Source: Chloroflexota bacterium (GTDB taxonomy: Bacteria; Chloroflexota; Dehalococcoidia; Bin125). Taken from it: a stretch of 64,000 nucleotides of DNA. How positions within the stretch are numbered: position 1 is the first letter of the stretch; every line of letters begins with the position of its first letter. The position numbers and the translations under genes are program-made. The notes beneath the pieces are model-generated. The model was not told the origin of the DNA and did no database searches. It worked only from the letters and a program-made list of their open reading frames with translations. Below are positions 1 to 8,562 of the stretch, in pieces. Location: positions 31,340 through 95,339 of the forward strand of contig JAPPJZ010000009.1 of the NCBI GenBank assembly GCA_028874365.1. Direction: 5' to 3'.

Positions 1-981
1 AAGCAGATTCTCGCCATGGTGATCCTGTTGGTGCTGTCGGTGGCCTCGCTGGGCGCCTACACGTGGTTCGACAATGGGCGTCGTACTGAGGCTCGCTCGG
101 AGATCCTGACCAAGGACGCGGAGCGGGCTGCATGGACGTTCGCCAACAACTGCCGTGAGTGCCACGGCAACGATGGTCGCGGCTTGGAGTCCGACGCATC
201 ACTGGTCGGGCCGGCACTCAACACGCCGAACAACACTTACGCCTTCCTGACCGACAACCAGGGGCAGCTGCAGGATCTGCAGACGGAGTTCCGCTACACA
301 ATTACTTGCGGACGCAACGGGACCCCGATGCCACCGTGGAGCATCGATCAGGGCGGCTCGCTGGACGGCTTCAAGATCGACAATCTGGTCACGCTGATCA
401 CGACTAACGCCGGAAACGCCTGGGAGAAGGCGGTAGAACACGCGGTTCACCTGGATGAAGTAACGATCGACAATCTGCACATCGCGCTCGACGCCGCCGA
501 GGTGACGTTGAAGGCCTCGGGATGGTTCGCGGATGTTCAGGCAGCTGAAGGCGCCGTTGCCCGAACAGAAGCTGACGATGCTGAGCTGTCGAGCCTGCGT
601 AGTGCCGTCGCGGCAGCGGAGGAGGACGGCGAGGGTCTGCAGGAAGCGCAGGATGCGTTGGCCGCGTACGAGAAGGATTACACCGCCCTCGTGCTGGCTG
701 TCGTGACAATCCGTACGTCGGACGATTCGGCTGCGATTGCCGACGCACGGTCGGCCTTCAACGCGGCTTCCGGCGTACAACAGGAAGTCGCGATTAGCCG
801 GGCCTGGCTCAAGATCGCGAGCGACTATCGAGCGGTCGAGCGAGACCTGGTCAGCGCCGAGGAGCGGTTCGCCGCGGGCCTGCCGGTTCCGACGCCCGCG
901 ACCCAGGTCACCTCCGATACCTGCGGCCAGACCTCAGCCGACCTCGCCGACTGGTTGAGCAGCCACAGCGGGTCGTCATAA
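1..981 (+). CDS. Membrane-anchored c-type cytochrome with long helical tail (5-prime partial)
   Basis: The frame is open to base 1. The first ATG (16) has no ribosome site, and the codons before it continue the hydrophobic segment, so the real start is probably upstream. Counting from that ATG, a hydrophobic anchor (about 1-17) leads to a small class I cytochrome c fold with the haem motif CRECH (C46, C49, H50) and a likely Met ligand M105 in NGTPMPPW. This would be an extracytoplasmic electron carrier. From about residue 140 the chain is rich in Glu, Ala and Asp and looks like extended helix or coiled coil for some 150 residues. C98 and C303 lie outside the haem motif and could form a disulfide. 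The partner complex is not visible. Haem binding is secure; the role of the tail is unknown. Confidence 0.8.
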   Translation, partial: KQILAMVILLVLSVASLGAYTWFDNGRRTEARSEILTKDAERAAWTFANNCRECHGNDGRGLESDASLVGPALNTPNNTYAFLTDNQGQLQDLQTEFRYTITCGRNGTPMPPWSIDQGGSLDGFKIDNLVTLITTNAGNAWEKAVEHAVHLDEVTIDNLHIALDAAEVTLKASGWFADVQAAEGAVARTEADDAELSSLRSAVAAAEEDGEGLQEAQDALAAYEKDYTALVLAVVTIRTSDDSAAIADARSAFNAASGVQQEVAISRAWLKIASDYRAVERDLVSAEERFAAGLPVPTPATQVTSDTCGQTSADLADWLSSHSGSS

Positions 982-1108
982 GCTGAGTCAGATGGTGGCC
1001 TTCGCGCGCAGGTTGAATCGATCGTCACTGGTACGCTGACCTGTATTCCAAGTTCGGCGTTGCAAGCAAATCCTCGCCAATCGAGAGGCGGGGTCAGGAG
1101 AGATCAGG

Positions 1109-1231
1109 ATGGCAGCAGCACAGACCGGCAAGCGTTACTTCTGCCCGAGCTGCGGCGCGGAGTTTATCGTGACGCGCGGCGGCGAGGCAGAGCTCAAGTG
1201 CGGCGACACGCCGCTCGAAGAGAAGAAGTAG
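1109..1231 (+). CDS. Tiny desulforedoxin/zinc-ribbon-like protein (40 aa)
   Basis: A 40-residue protein with the ATG preceded by a purine-rich AGGAGAG site about 8 bases upstream. The sequence GKRYFCPSCGAEF followed by a third cysteine (C12, C15, C31) resembles the short desulforedoxin or superoxide-reductase N-terminal knuckle that binds Fe or Zn through four thiolates. Here only three cysteines are present. The GKRY...G.E..........L pattern is shared with the protein encoded 58 bases downstream. The pair looks like an ancient tandem duplication. Function is unknown. A metal-binding or redox-buffer role is inferred from the cysteines only. Confidence 0.65.
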   Translation: MAAAQTGKRYFCPSCGAEFIVTRGGEAELKCGDTPLEEKK

Positions 1232-1289
1232 CGGCGCCGCTGGCAGTCGGCCAGGTACAGACCACTGAGCGAGTGGGGGAATAGAGCAA

Positions 1290-1433
1290 ATGGCAGTTCA
1301 ACTGGGCAAGCGATACCGGGATGAAGAGTCAGGCATTGAGGTGCTTTGCATCAAGCCGGGCGACTGCGACCTGAAGGTCGATGAGCGCGAGATGGAACTG
1401 ATGCAGCCGAAGGTATTGCCGTCGGCCGACTAG
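1290..1433 (+). CDS. Tiny paralog of the preceding protein with metal ligands lost (47 aa)
   Basis: Starts at ATG with GAGCAAA just upstream and encodes 47 residues beginning MAVQLGKRYRDEESG. It aligns with the 40-residue neighbour (GKRY, then G-x-E, then a -LK- block), but all three cysteine positions of that protein are replaced by Asp, Ser and Val. Two unrelated cysteines (C20, C26) are present. It is probably expressed with its neighbour, and yqeY follows after about 60 bases. It may be a structural or regulatory partner that no longer binds metal in the same way. The similarity is by eye and needs a profile search. Confidence 0.55.
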   Translation: MAVQLGKRYRDEESGIEVLCIKPGDCDLKVDEREMELMQPKVLPSAD

Positions 1434-1495
1434 ATTTCGCAAGGCAACGGTTCGAGCTGCGCGCCAGCGCCGGCGCGCCAGAATGACGTGAAGCT

Positions 1496-1963
1496 ATGGC
1501 CGGCGTACGAGATCAGCTACGCTCCGACCTTCGCGACGCGATGCGGGCCAAGGATGTGCCGCGCCGCAATACGATTCGCATGGTCGAGGCGGCGATAAAG
1601 AATGTAGAGATCGAGAAGCGCGGCACGGAACTGGCCGAGAGCGACATCCTCGCCATCCTCCAGCGACAGGTCAAGCAACGCCGAGAGTCGATTGAGCAGT
1701 TCACGCAAGGTGGACGAGACGATCTGGCCGAGAAGGAGCGCGTCGAGATCGCCATCATCGAGGCCTACCTCCCGCAGCAACTTTCGCGGGATGAAGTTGA
1801 AGCGCGGGCGCGGTCGGTGATCGAGCAAGTGGGCGCGGCTGGACCCGGCGATCGCGGCAAGGTGATGGGCATGTTGATGAAGGACCTGCGAGGTCAGGCA
1901 GACGGATCGTTGGTCAACTCGGTGGTTGGCGAGCTGCTGGCCGAGGCGGCCGAATCGGAGTAG
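1496..1963 (+). CDS. yqeY: GatB/YqeY domain protein
   Basis: A 155-residue cytosolic protein matching the YqeY family along its full usual length (about 150 residues). It has the N-terminal LRSDLRDAMRAKD, central RNTIRMVEAAIKN and EAYLPQQLS signatures, and the C-terminal GKVMGMLMKDLRGQADG helix. This last is the tail domain that GatB shares, thought to help tRNA recognition in the amidotransferase. The exact role of free YqeY is not established. It sits upstream of a PgpH-type HD protein, a neighbourhood also seen around yqeY in other bacteria. No strong ribosome site is visible. Confidence 0.9.
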   Translation: MAGVRDQLRSDLRDAMRAKDVPRRNTIRMVEAAIKNVEIEKRGTELAESDILAILQRQVKQRRESIEQFTQGGRDDLAEKERVEIAIIEAYLPQQLSRDEVEARARSVIEQVGAAGPGDRGKVMGMLMKDLRGQADGSLVNSVVGELLAEAAESE

Positions 1964-2035
1964 TCCGAGACCACGACGTGGCTCCGACGCGACCCTAGGT
2001 GACGTAACGAGACCTGTACCATTGCAACAGCGGTG

Positions 2036-2058
2036 GGCGCGGGGCCGTTCTCCGCGCC
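2036..2058. terminator. GC hairpin between yqeY and the 7TM-HD gene
   Basis: A perfect 7-bp stem (GGCGCGG/CCGCGCC) with a 9-base loop lies about 73 bases after the yqeY stop and 33 bases before the next ATG. No T-tract follows, so it may be a weak terminator or a leader structure. Confidence 0.3.
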
Positions 2059-2091
2059 ATACGGTCGCGACCATGCTCCAATGATCCTGTA

Positions 2092-4296
2092 ATGAGCCAG
2101 CAATCGTATTTCACTCCGTGGCGAGTCGGCGTCTTCGGGGTTGCGCTGGCCATCGGTATCGTCCTCGCCCTGACTCCGTTCCGACCCGAGCAGGATTTTC
2201 CAGCGCTCGGGACCGTCGCCGACCGCGACATCGTCGCGATGGAGGAGACATCGTTCATCAGCGCGTCGCTCACGGCTGAGGCGCAGGAGGTTGCTCGTTC
2301 CGAAGTCGACACCCAGTTCGAGTTCGATCCCGACATTCGTCCGGCCCAGTTGGAGGCTCTACGTCTGTACCTCGAAGCGGTAGTGCTCGAGCGGCGGGCA
2401 CGAAACGCGCCCGTCGCCGTTGATGTTGAATCCTCTGGGCAGTCGACTGAAGACTCGCAGGGCGAAGCAGAGGCCGAGCCAACGGTCGAGGCGACCGTCA
2501 TTCCCGGCTCGAAGCTGCCGCAGCGTGATGAGACGTTCCTGCTCGCCGTCTCCGATCCGCTGTTCGCCAACATCGAGCGTGAGGCGCCAGTGGTGCTCGA
2601 GTCGTTGCTGCAAGAGCGGCTCTACGAGGAAGGCCTGGACGAGGCGAGGCTGGGGCTGCATGAGCGGATCGACCCGGGCCTCAGCCTGACCGAGACGACA
2701 CTCATCGCTTCGCTCGTCAGCGTCTATCTGCGGCCGACGATGATCGAATCCGCGGCACTGACCGAGTTGGCCCAAGATCGCGCTGCTCGTTCGGTCGCCG
2801 GAGTGCCGCGAACTGTGGTCGAAGGCGAGCTCATCGTTCCACGGGGCACGGTGGTCGACGACCGTGCCGCGGAGGCGTTGGCTCATCTGACGCCGCGCTC
2901 CGCCGGAATCGAAGTCGAGTCGCTCGGCGCGATTGTGATTTTCGGAATCGGCGCTTCCGTCGTGTTCAGTCTCTACCTGATGGTCTGGCGACCCGTGCAG
3001 GCCGCGAGCGATCGACGGCTCATCCTGCTCGCGATGCTGATTCTTTTTTCGGTTGCTGCCGCCCGAGCGTGGTTCGAGTTCGCTCTGCCAGGCGGAGTCG
3101 ACGAGTCGCTGGATCTGATGTTGCCCCTAGCGGCCGGGCCGGTGTTGGTGGCGGCGCTGCTGAGCACGGGTCTCGGCATCACCACGGGGGTCTTGATCTC
3201 GTTGTTGGCCGGACTGGCCGCGATCGTGCTGCCCGACTACGGCGTGGTTCCCGGCGGCGCACAGGCCCTGAGACCACTGGTGTTCTTCCTCGCCAGTTCG
3301 CTCGGAGGCGTGTTTGCCGCTACTCGAGCGCAGGCGCTGGCGCAGTACGGGCTGGCCGGATTGGCCGCGGGCGCGGCTGGGTTCCTCGCGGGCGCGGCGA
3401 TCTGGCTCTTCGATCCTCAGCGAGCCAGCGACCAGCTCGGCTGGCTGGCGCTGGCTGCGCTGGTCACGGCGGCATTGGTAGCGGTGATCACGATTGGGGC
3501 ATTTTCGCTGCTGGGCGCGCTGTTCGGCATTACGACGCCGATGCGCCTGCTCGAGTTGGCCCAGTTACAACGCCCGCTGCTTCGGAGATTGCAGGAAGAG
3601 GCGCCGGGTACATTCCATCACTCGCTGCTCGTCGCGACCATGTCCGAACGCGCCGCTGCGCAGATCGGGGCGGATCCGCTACTTGTCCGTGTCGGCGCGT
3701 ACTACCACGACATCGGCAAACTCAATCGTCCCACCATGTTCATCGAGAACCAGGAAGGCACGAATCCGCATGACGCTCTCGAGCCCAGCGAGAGCGCGCG
3801 CCTGATCATTCAGCACGTCACAGCCGGCGAGGACCTCGCTCGTCGCGATCGGCTGCCGCCGCGGATTCGCGACTTCATCCTGGAACACCACGGCTCGCGC
3901 CGAGTCGCATTCTTTTACCGCAAGGCGGCGATGTCCGATCCGCGGGTCGATCCGCGCGATTACACCTACCCGGGCCCGCCACCGCAGACGCGGGAGACTG
4001 CAATCGTCATGCTGGCCGACAGTTGTGAGGCCGTCGTGAGAGCCAGCGGAGAGCATGAAGCGGACAGGATCGGCCTGCTGGTTGACGGTGTGTTCGATGA
4101 ACGGCTGCGCGAGCGCCAGCTCGATCACTGTGACTTGACGTTGAACGAGCTGCGTCAGATCTCGGCGAGCTTCAAACACACACTCATCGGTGTGCATCAT
4201 CAGCGCATCGAGTATCCGCCCGCTGCCGAGTCAGAGCTGCGCGCCACCCCGCGCGAGGTGCCGCGTGGAGAATCGCGGGCCAATCCGGCGCTCTAG
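2092..4296 (+). CDS. pgpH: 7TM-HD (PgpH/YqfF type) membrane phosphohydrolase
   Basis: A 734-residue protein of the 7TM-HD family, whose characterised members hydrolyse the second messenger c-di-AMP. It has an N-terminal membrane helix (about 12-28), a large extracytoplasmic region (about 30-280), a block of about seven membrane helices (about 283-470) and a cytosolic HD domain. The HD domain shows GTFHHSLLV, then YYHDIGKLNRP with metal residues H539 and D540, then an EHHGSRRVAFFY segment. The extracytoplasmic part has a low-complexity Glu/Ser/Ala stretch near residues 110-135, probably a linker. No diadenylate cyclase gene lies nearby, so the c-di-AMP substrate is inferred from the family. 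Confidence 0.9.
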   Translation: MSQQSYFTPWRVGVFGVALAIGIVLALTPFRPEQDFPALGTVADRDIVAMEETSFISASLTAEAQEVARSEVDTQFEFDPDIRPAQLEALRLYLEAVVLERRARNAPVAVDVESSGQSTEDSQGEAEAEPTVEATVIPGSKLPQRDETFLLAVSDPLFANIEREAPVVLESLLQERLYEEGLDEARLGLHERIDPGLSLTETTLIASLVSVYLRPTMIESAALTELAQDRAARSVAGVPRTVVEGELIVPRGTVVDDRAAEALAHLTPRSAGIEVESLGAIVIFGIGASVVFSLYLMVWRPVQAASDRRLILLAMLILFSVAAARAWFEFALPGGVDESLDLMLPLAAGPVLVAALLSTGLGITTGVLISLLAGLAAIVLPDYGVVPGGAQALRPLVFFLASSLGGVFAATRAQALAQYGLAGLAAGAAGFLAGAAIWLFDPQRASDQLGWLALAALVTAALVAVITIGAFSLLGALFGITTPMRLLELAQLQRPLLRRLQEEAPGTFHHSLLVATMSERAAAQIGADPLLVRVGAYYHDIGKLNRPTMFIENQEGTNPHDALEPSESARLIIQHVTAGEDLARRDRLPPRIRDFILEHHGSRRVAFFYRKAAMSDPRVDPRDYTYPGPPPQTRETAIVMLADSCEAVVRASGEHEADRIGLLVDGVFDERLRERQLDHCDLTLNELRQISASFKHTLIGVHHQRIEYPPAAESELRATPREVPRGESRANPAL

Positions 4297-4342
4297 CTCT
4301 GCCTCTGGGTCTGCCGCAACTGGCCGTAACGAGGGTGCGGGA

Positions 4343-4348
4343 TAGCAT
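4343..4348 (+). promoter_or_regulatory. Possible -10 box for a leaderless purQ transcript
   Basis: TAGCAT ends exactly six bases before the purQ ATG, and no ribosome-binding purine run precedes that ATG. This spacing would place the transcript start at the A of the start codon. The same spacing is seen before the CoA-transferase alpha gene (8551-8556). No clear -35 box is present. Confidence 0.35.
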
Positions 4349-4354
4349 CGGGAT

Positions 4355-5017
4355 ATGCGATTCGCCGTGCTCGTCTTCCCAGGCACCTGGAGCGACTGGG
4401 ACTGCGTGCATGCGTTGGAAGACGTGGGTCAGACGGCCGAACGCGTCTGGCACAAGGACGGCTCGCTCGAGGAGTATGACGGCGTCATCCTCCCAGGCGG
4501 CTTCTCCTACGGCGACCATCTACGGTGCGGCGCCATCGCGCGTTTCTCGCCGGTCATGTCGGCACTGGAGCGGTTCTCGGTGACGGGCAAGCCGATCTTC
4601 GGGTCCTGCAACGGCTTCCAGATTCTCTGCGAGGCCGGTCTGCTCCCCGGAGTCCTGCAACGCAACGCTTCGCTGCAGTTCCGCTGTCAGCCGCAGGAGC
4701 TGACCGTCGAGCGTGTGGATACCGGTTTCACCAATGGTTGTCGGAGCGGCCAGATTGTCCAGCTACCGATCTCTCACGGCGAGGGGCAGTACCTCGCTCC
4801 TCCCAGCGTGCTTGACGAGCTTGAGGATGCCGGCCGCGTGGTCTTCCGCTACGCGGGCGAGAATCCGAATGGTTCCCTACGAGACATTGCCGGAATCATC
4901 AATCCGATGGGCAACGTCCTGGGTATGATGCCTCACCCTGAGCGCGCCTCCGATGCATTGCTCGGCGGGACCGATGGCAACTACATCTGGCAATCGATCA
5001 TCGAGCGCTGGGGCTGA
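4355..5017 (+). CDS. purQ: Phosphoribosylformylglycinamidine synthase glutaminase subunit
   Basis: A 220-residue class I glutamine amidotransferase. It releases ammonia from glutamine for step four of purine synthesis (FGAR to FGAM). The nucleophile C85 sits in FGSCNGFQIL, and the catalytic His and Glu are H194 and E196 in MMPHPERAS. The N-terminal FPGTWSDWD and GGFSYGDHLRCGA loops are typical of PurQ. The family usually has GICNG or GVCNG where this protein has GSCNG. The purL start lies one base after the purQ stop. In the small-subunit system a third protein, PurS, is needed; no purS gene is visible here. Confidence 0.95.
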   Translation: MRFAVLVFPGTWSDWDCVHALEDVGQTAERVWHKDGSLEEYDGVILPGGFSYGDHLRCGAIARFSPVMSALERFSVTGKPIFGSCNGFQILCEAGLLPGVLQRNASLQFRCQPQELTVERVDTGFTNGCRSGQIVQLPISHGEGQYLAPPSVLDELEDAGRVVFRYAGENPNGSLRDIAGIINPMGNVLGMMPHPERASDALLGGTDGNYIWQSIIERWG

Positions 5018-5018
5018 C

Positions 5019-7268
5019 GTGAGCAGCTATCCCGCACCTTCCGATGCGCCGTCGGCTGAAGTCGACGCCGATGTGCTGGCGCAAATCGCGCTCAGCCGGG
5101 ACGAGTACGAGCGCGCGTGCGACATGCTCGGCCGGGCGCCGTCCGACGTCGAACTTGGGATGATTGGGGCGCTTTGGAGCGAGCACTGCGGCTATAAGCA
5201 CTCGCGGCCCCTGTTCCATCACTTCCCAACCGATGACGAGCGCATTCTGACCAAACTGGGCGACGAGAACGCCGGCGCCATCGACATCGGCGACGGCTGG
5301 GTCGCGGTGATGAAGATCGAGTCTCACAATCATCCATCGGCGATTGAGCCGTATGAGGGCGCTGCGACCGGCGTCGGAGGGATCGTGCGCGACATCTTCG
5401 CGATGGGCGCACAACCGATCGCGTTGCTCGACTCCCTGCGCTTTGGGCCGCTGGAAGACCGGCGCAACCGACGCCTGTGCGTGGGCGTCGTCGCCGGTAT
5501 TGGCGGATATGGGAATTGCCTCGGTATCCCGACTGTCGGAGGTGAGCTCGTGATCGGCGACGCCTATGGCGGCAATCCGCTGGTCAACGCGATGTGTCTG
5601 GGAATTGCGCCTCGCGGATCGTTGATATCGGCGACCGCCGGTCCACCGGGGACACAGCTCATGATCGTCGGCGCGGACACCGGTCGCGACGGATTGCACG
5701 GCGCGACGTTCGCCTCGGTCGAGCTGGACGAATCGTCCGCCGAACGCCGTCCGGCGGTTCAGGTTGGCAATCCGTTCCTGGAGAAATCGCTGATGGATGC
5801 CTGTGTCGGTCTCGTCCGTGAGCATCGCGATTGGCTGGAAGGCCTGCAGGACTGTGGCGCCGCCGGGATTACCTCATCGACCGTCGAGATGGCCGAACGG
5901 GCCAACGCCGGAATCCGGATTCAGACGCAGCGTGTGCCACGCCGCGAGTCGGGCATGACGCCGTACGAAGTGATGCTTTCGGAGTCGCAGGAGCGGATGA
6001 TAGCCGCGGTCAAACCCGCCCACGTCTCCGACGTTGAGGACTGGTTCGAGCACTGGGATCTGCACGCCGAAGTAATCGGAGAAGTGACCGACGACGGGAT
6101 TGCGCGCGTCTTCGACGGCGAGCTGGAAGTCGCTGCTGCGCCGGTGTCGCTACTCACCGGTGCGCCGGCCTACACGCCCGATGCCGAGCGCGATGCTGAG
6201 GCAGCAGCGCGGTCCGATTGGGATCCTGGTTCACTTCCCGACCTGGACCCAGCGGACGCGAGCGAGGCACTACTCAAGCTGCTCGCCTCGCCTAACATTG
6301 CTTCCAAGCGCTGGGTTTACCGGCAGTATGACCACATGGTCGGCACCAACACTGTGGTAGTGCCGGGTTCGGACGCTGCAGTGCTGCGCATTCGCGGGAT
6401 CGAGCAGGGGCTCGCGGTCTGCACCGACGGTCCCGGCCGCGCCGTCGAACTCGATCCGTATGCGGGCTCCGCTCGCGCCGTCGCCGAGGCGGCGAGGAAC
6501 GTCGCATGTACGGGGGCTCGACCGATCGCCGTTACCGATTGCCTTAACTTCGCCAACCCGGAGCGCGCATCGATCTACTATCAGCTCAGCGAGTCGATTC
6601 GAGGCATGGGCGACGCTTGCCGGGCATTCGGCACGCCGGTCGTTTCGGGCAATGCCAGTCTCTACAACGAGTCGGAGGACGGCCCGGTCACACCGACGCC
6701 GGTCGTCGGCATGCTGGGCATCATCTCTGACGTGACCAAGGCCGTGCGGATGGCATTCCAGGACGAAGGCGACGAGATTTGGCTGCTCGGTGGGAGCCTG
6801 GAGCAGGATGTCTCGACGCTCGGCGGCGGGGAGTACCTGGCAGTTCTCCACGGCAAGTCGGCGGGGCCGATTGCGATCGATCTCGATGCCGAAGCTGCGC
6901 TGGTCGACGTACTCGTCGAGCTGGCCGAGTCCGGCCTGCTCAAGTCCGCCCACGACTGCTCGGACGGCGGTCTCGCCGTCGCGATTGCGGAATCAGCGAT
7001 TGCCGGAGAGATCGGCGCGCAGGCGGAGGCCGCGGTCAGCGGTCGGCTCGATGCGACGCTATTCGGGGAAGCCGGCGCCCGAGCGATTGTCAGTGCGGGC
7101 CCGACATCCGGGTCGGACCTGGTGGAGACTGCTGCGAGGCTCGGGGCAGTTGCTGTGAGGTTGGGGTCCGTAGGTGGCGATCGCCTGAAGATTGGCGAGG
7201 TTGACCTGCCGCTTCAAGATGCAGCCGATGCGTGGAACTCAAGCCTGCCGAACCTGCTGGACGGCTAG
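5019..7268 (+). CDS. purL: Phosphoribosylformylglycinamidine synthase, small-type PurL
   Basis: The GTG at 5019 lies one base after the purQ stop. An upstream in-frame ATG would overlap purQ by 65 bases and add a non-homologous stretch. The 749-residue product has the length of small PurL. Recognisable blocks are GALWSEHCGYKHSRP, KIESHNHPSAIEPYEG, VGADTGRDGLHGA, QDCGAAGITSSTVEM and, in the second half, HDCSDGGLAVAIAESA. These form the ATP and FGAR sites of the AIRS-like fold. It acts with PurQ in the cytosol. Its stop overlaps the stop of the convergent CaiB gene by a few bases. Confidence 0.95.
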   Translation: MSSYPAPSDAPSAEVDADVLAQIALSRDEYERACDMLGRAPSDVELGMIGALWSEHCGYKHSRPLFHHFPTDDERILTKLGDENAGAIDIGDGWVAVMKIESHNHPSAIEPYEGAATGVGGIVRDIFAMGAQPIALLDSLRFGPLEDRRNRRLCVGVVAGIGGYGNCLGIPTVGGELVIGDAYGGNPLVNAMCLGIAPRGSLISATAGPPGTQLMIVGADTGRDGLHGATFASVELDESSAERRPAVQVGNPFLEKSLMDACVGLVREHRDWLEGLQDCGAAGITSSTVEMAERANAGIRIQTQRVPRRESGMTPYEVMLSESQERMIAAVKPAHVSDVEDWFEHWDLHAEVIGEVTDDGIARVFDGELEVAAAPVSLLTGAPAYTPDAERDAEAAARSDWDPGSLPDLDPADASEALLKLLASPNIASKRWVYRQYDHMVGTNTVVVPGSDAAVLRIRGIEQGLAVCTDGPGRAVELDPYAGSARAVAEAARNVACTGARPIAVTDCLNFANPERASIYYQLSESIRGMGDACRAFGTPVVSGNASLYNESEDGPVTPTPVVGMLGIISDVTKAVRMAFQDEGDEIWLLGGSLEQDVSTLGGGEYLAVLHGKSAGPIAIDLDAEAALVDVLVELAESGLLKSAHDCSDGGLAVAIAESAIAGEIGAQAEAAVSGRLDATLFGEAGARAIVSAGPTSGSDLVETAARLGAVAVRLGSVGGDRLKIGEVDLPLQDAADAWNSSLPNLLDG

Positions 7269-8488
7269 TCTCCGGCGGCTGCCGAGCCCTGGCGTTTGAC
7301 TGCCGTCACGCCGCTGTCGTGCAGGCGTTCGATGTCGGGCCAGTCGTAACCCAGATTGAGCAGTTCGAGTTCGGTGTCCTGCCCCAGTTCCGGCGCTGAG
7401 GAGCGGACGTGGGTCTTGGTCTCGCTAAAGCTGACCGGGATACCGACCACGCGGTTGTGCTCGAAGTGAGGATGCGCAGCCTCCTGCAGGTAGCCGTTGA
7501 GCCAGAAGTGATTGTCGTTGGCGACCTCCTCGTAGTCGTAGACCGGTCCGCAGGGAATGCGGGCGGCGATCAGGCGGGAGAGCCAATCGTCTCGAGTGCG
7601 CTTGGCAAACGTCTGCTCGAGTTCGCTGCGTAGCCATTCCTCGTTGTCGCGGCGCTGGAAGGGGTCGGTGGAGCGCTCGTCGTTGAGCAGGTCGGGACGT
7701 TCCAGCGCCTCGCAAAGCGGCGCCCAGCTCTTGGGGTCAAGCAGGCCCATGGTGAACCATTTGCCGTCGCCGGCCTGGTACCAGCTGAATGTTGCCGAGA
7801 ACGAGCGGCCGGGCTTAAGAATTGGTTGATAGTCGCTGTGCAGGTAGGCCTGCAGGGAGAGCGCCTGCAGGGTCAGCATCGCACCGAGCTGGGATACGTC
7901 GATTTTCTGGCCGACGCCGTGCTGCGCCCGCGCGAAGAGTGCCGTCACGATGCCGTAGGCGAAGAGCAGCGAGCCAGTCTGGTCTGCGAGACCCCATGGC
8001 GCGGTGATCGGCCGCTCCCCGGGTCCGCCGCCGAGCGCGATCATTGCGCCCGACATGCCCTGGGCGACCACGTCGAAGGAGCCGCGCGTGGCCCACTCGC
8101 CCTCGGGCCCGAAACCGGAGTTGGTCGCGTAGATTAGCTGTGGATTGACTTGCTTGAGGTCGTCGTAGCCGAGGCCGATCGAGTCGAGATAGCCGGGGCG
8201 GAAGTTCTCGGTGAGGACGTCGGCATCCTCGATCAGCTTGTGCACGACCTCGATTGCGCCGTCCGCGCGGAGGTCGAGCGTCATCGAGCGCTTGCCCCGG
8301 TTGAGTGCCTCGAAATAGGAGCAGAATCCGTCGGCGCCTACGCCTAGCTGTCGGCCGGGGTCCCCGTTGCCGGGCATCTCGACCTTGAGGACATCGGCGC
8401 CCATGTCGGCGAGCATGGCCGTGGCGTGGGGTCCGTTCTGGTATCGGGTGAAGTCGACGACGCGGATTCCTTCGAGGGGGGCGGGCAT
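7265..8488 (-). CDS. CaiB/BaiF family CoA-transferase
   Basis: A 407-residue family III CoA-transferase, which moves CoA between carboxylic acids through a glutamyl- or aspartyl-CoA thioester. The expected catalytic Asp is D169 in APWGLADQTGS, the same number as in formyl-CoA transferase. Other family marks are LEGIRVVDFT at the N-terminus, ADMGADVLKVE, ENFRPGYLDSIG and the C-terminal substrate-loop region. The frame stays open far upstream, but GGAGG sits nine bases before the ATG at 8488, so this start was chosen over 8497. It is divergent from the two-subunit CoA-transferase. The acid substrate cannot be told from sequence. Confidence 0.9.
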   Translation of the reverse strand: MPAPLEGIRVVDFTRYQNGPHATAMLADMGADVLKVEMPGNGDPGRQLGVGADGFCSYFEALNRGKRSMTLDLRADGAIEVVHKLIEDADVLTENFRPGYLDSIGLGYDDLKQVNPQLIYATNSGFGPEGEWATRGSFDVVAQGMSGAMIALGGGPGERPITAPWGLADQTGSLLFAYGIVTALFARAQHGVGQKIDVSQLGAMLTLQALSLQAYLHSDYQPILKPGRSFSATFSWYQAGDGKWFTMGLLDPKSWAPLCEALERPDLLNDERSTDPFQRRDNEEWLRSELEQTFAKRTRDDWLSRLIAARIPCGPVYDYEEVANDNHFWLNGYLQEAAHPHFEHNRVVGIPVSFSETKTHVRSSAPELGQDTELELLNLGYDWPDIERLHDSGVTAVKRQGSAAAGD

Positions 8489-8550
8489 GATGGGCATCCT
8501 CCGGGCGTGAGAGCCAGATGTGAGCAAGATATCTGATGAGACGCTGGCAG

Positions 8551-8556
8551 TAGGAT
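8551..8556 (+). promoter_or_regulatory. Possible -10 box for a leaderless CoA-transferase transcript
   Basis: TAGGAT ends six bases before the ATG at 8563, with no ribosome site between. Spacing and sequence (TAGNAT) match the box upstream of purQ. The evidence is the repeated spacing only. Confidence 0.35.
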
Positions 8557-8562
8557 CGGCGC

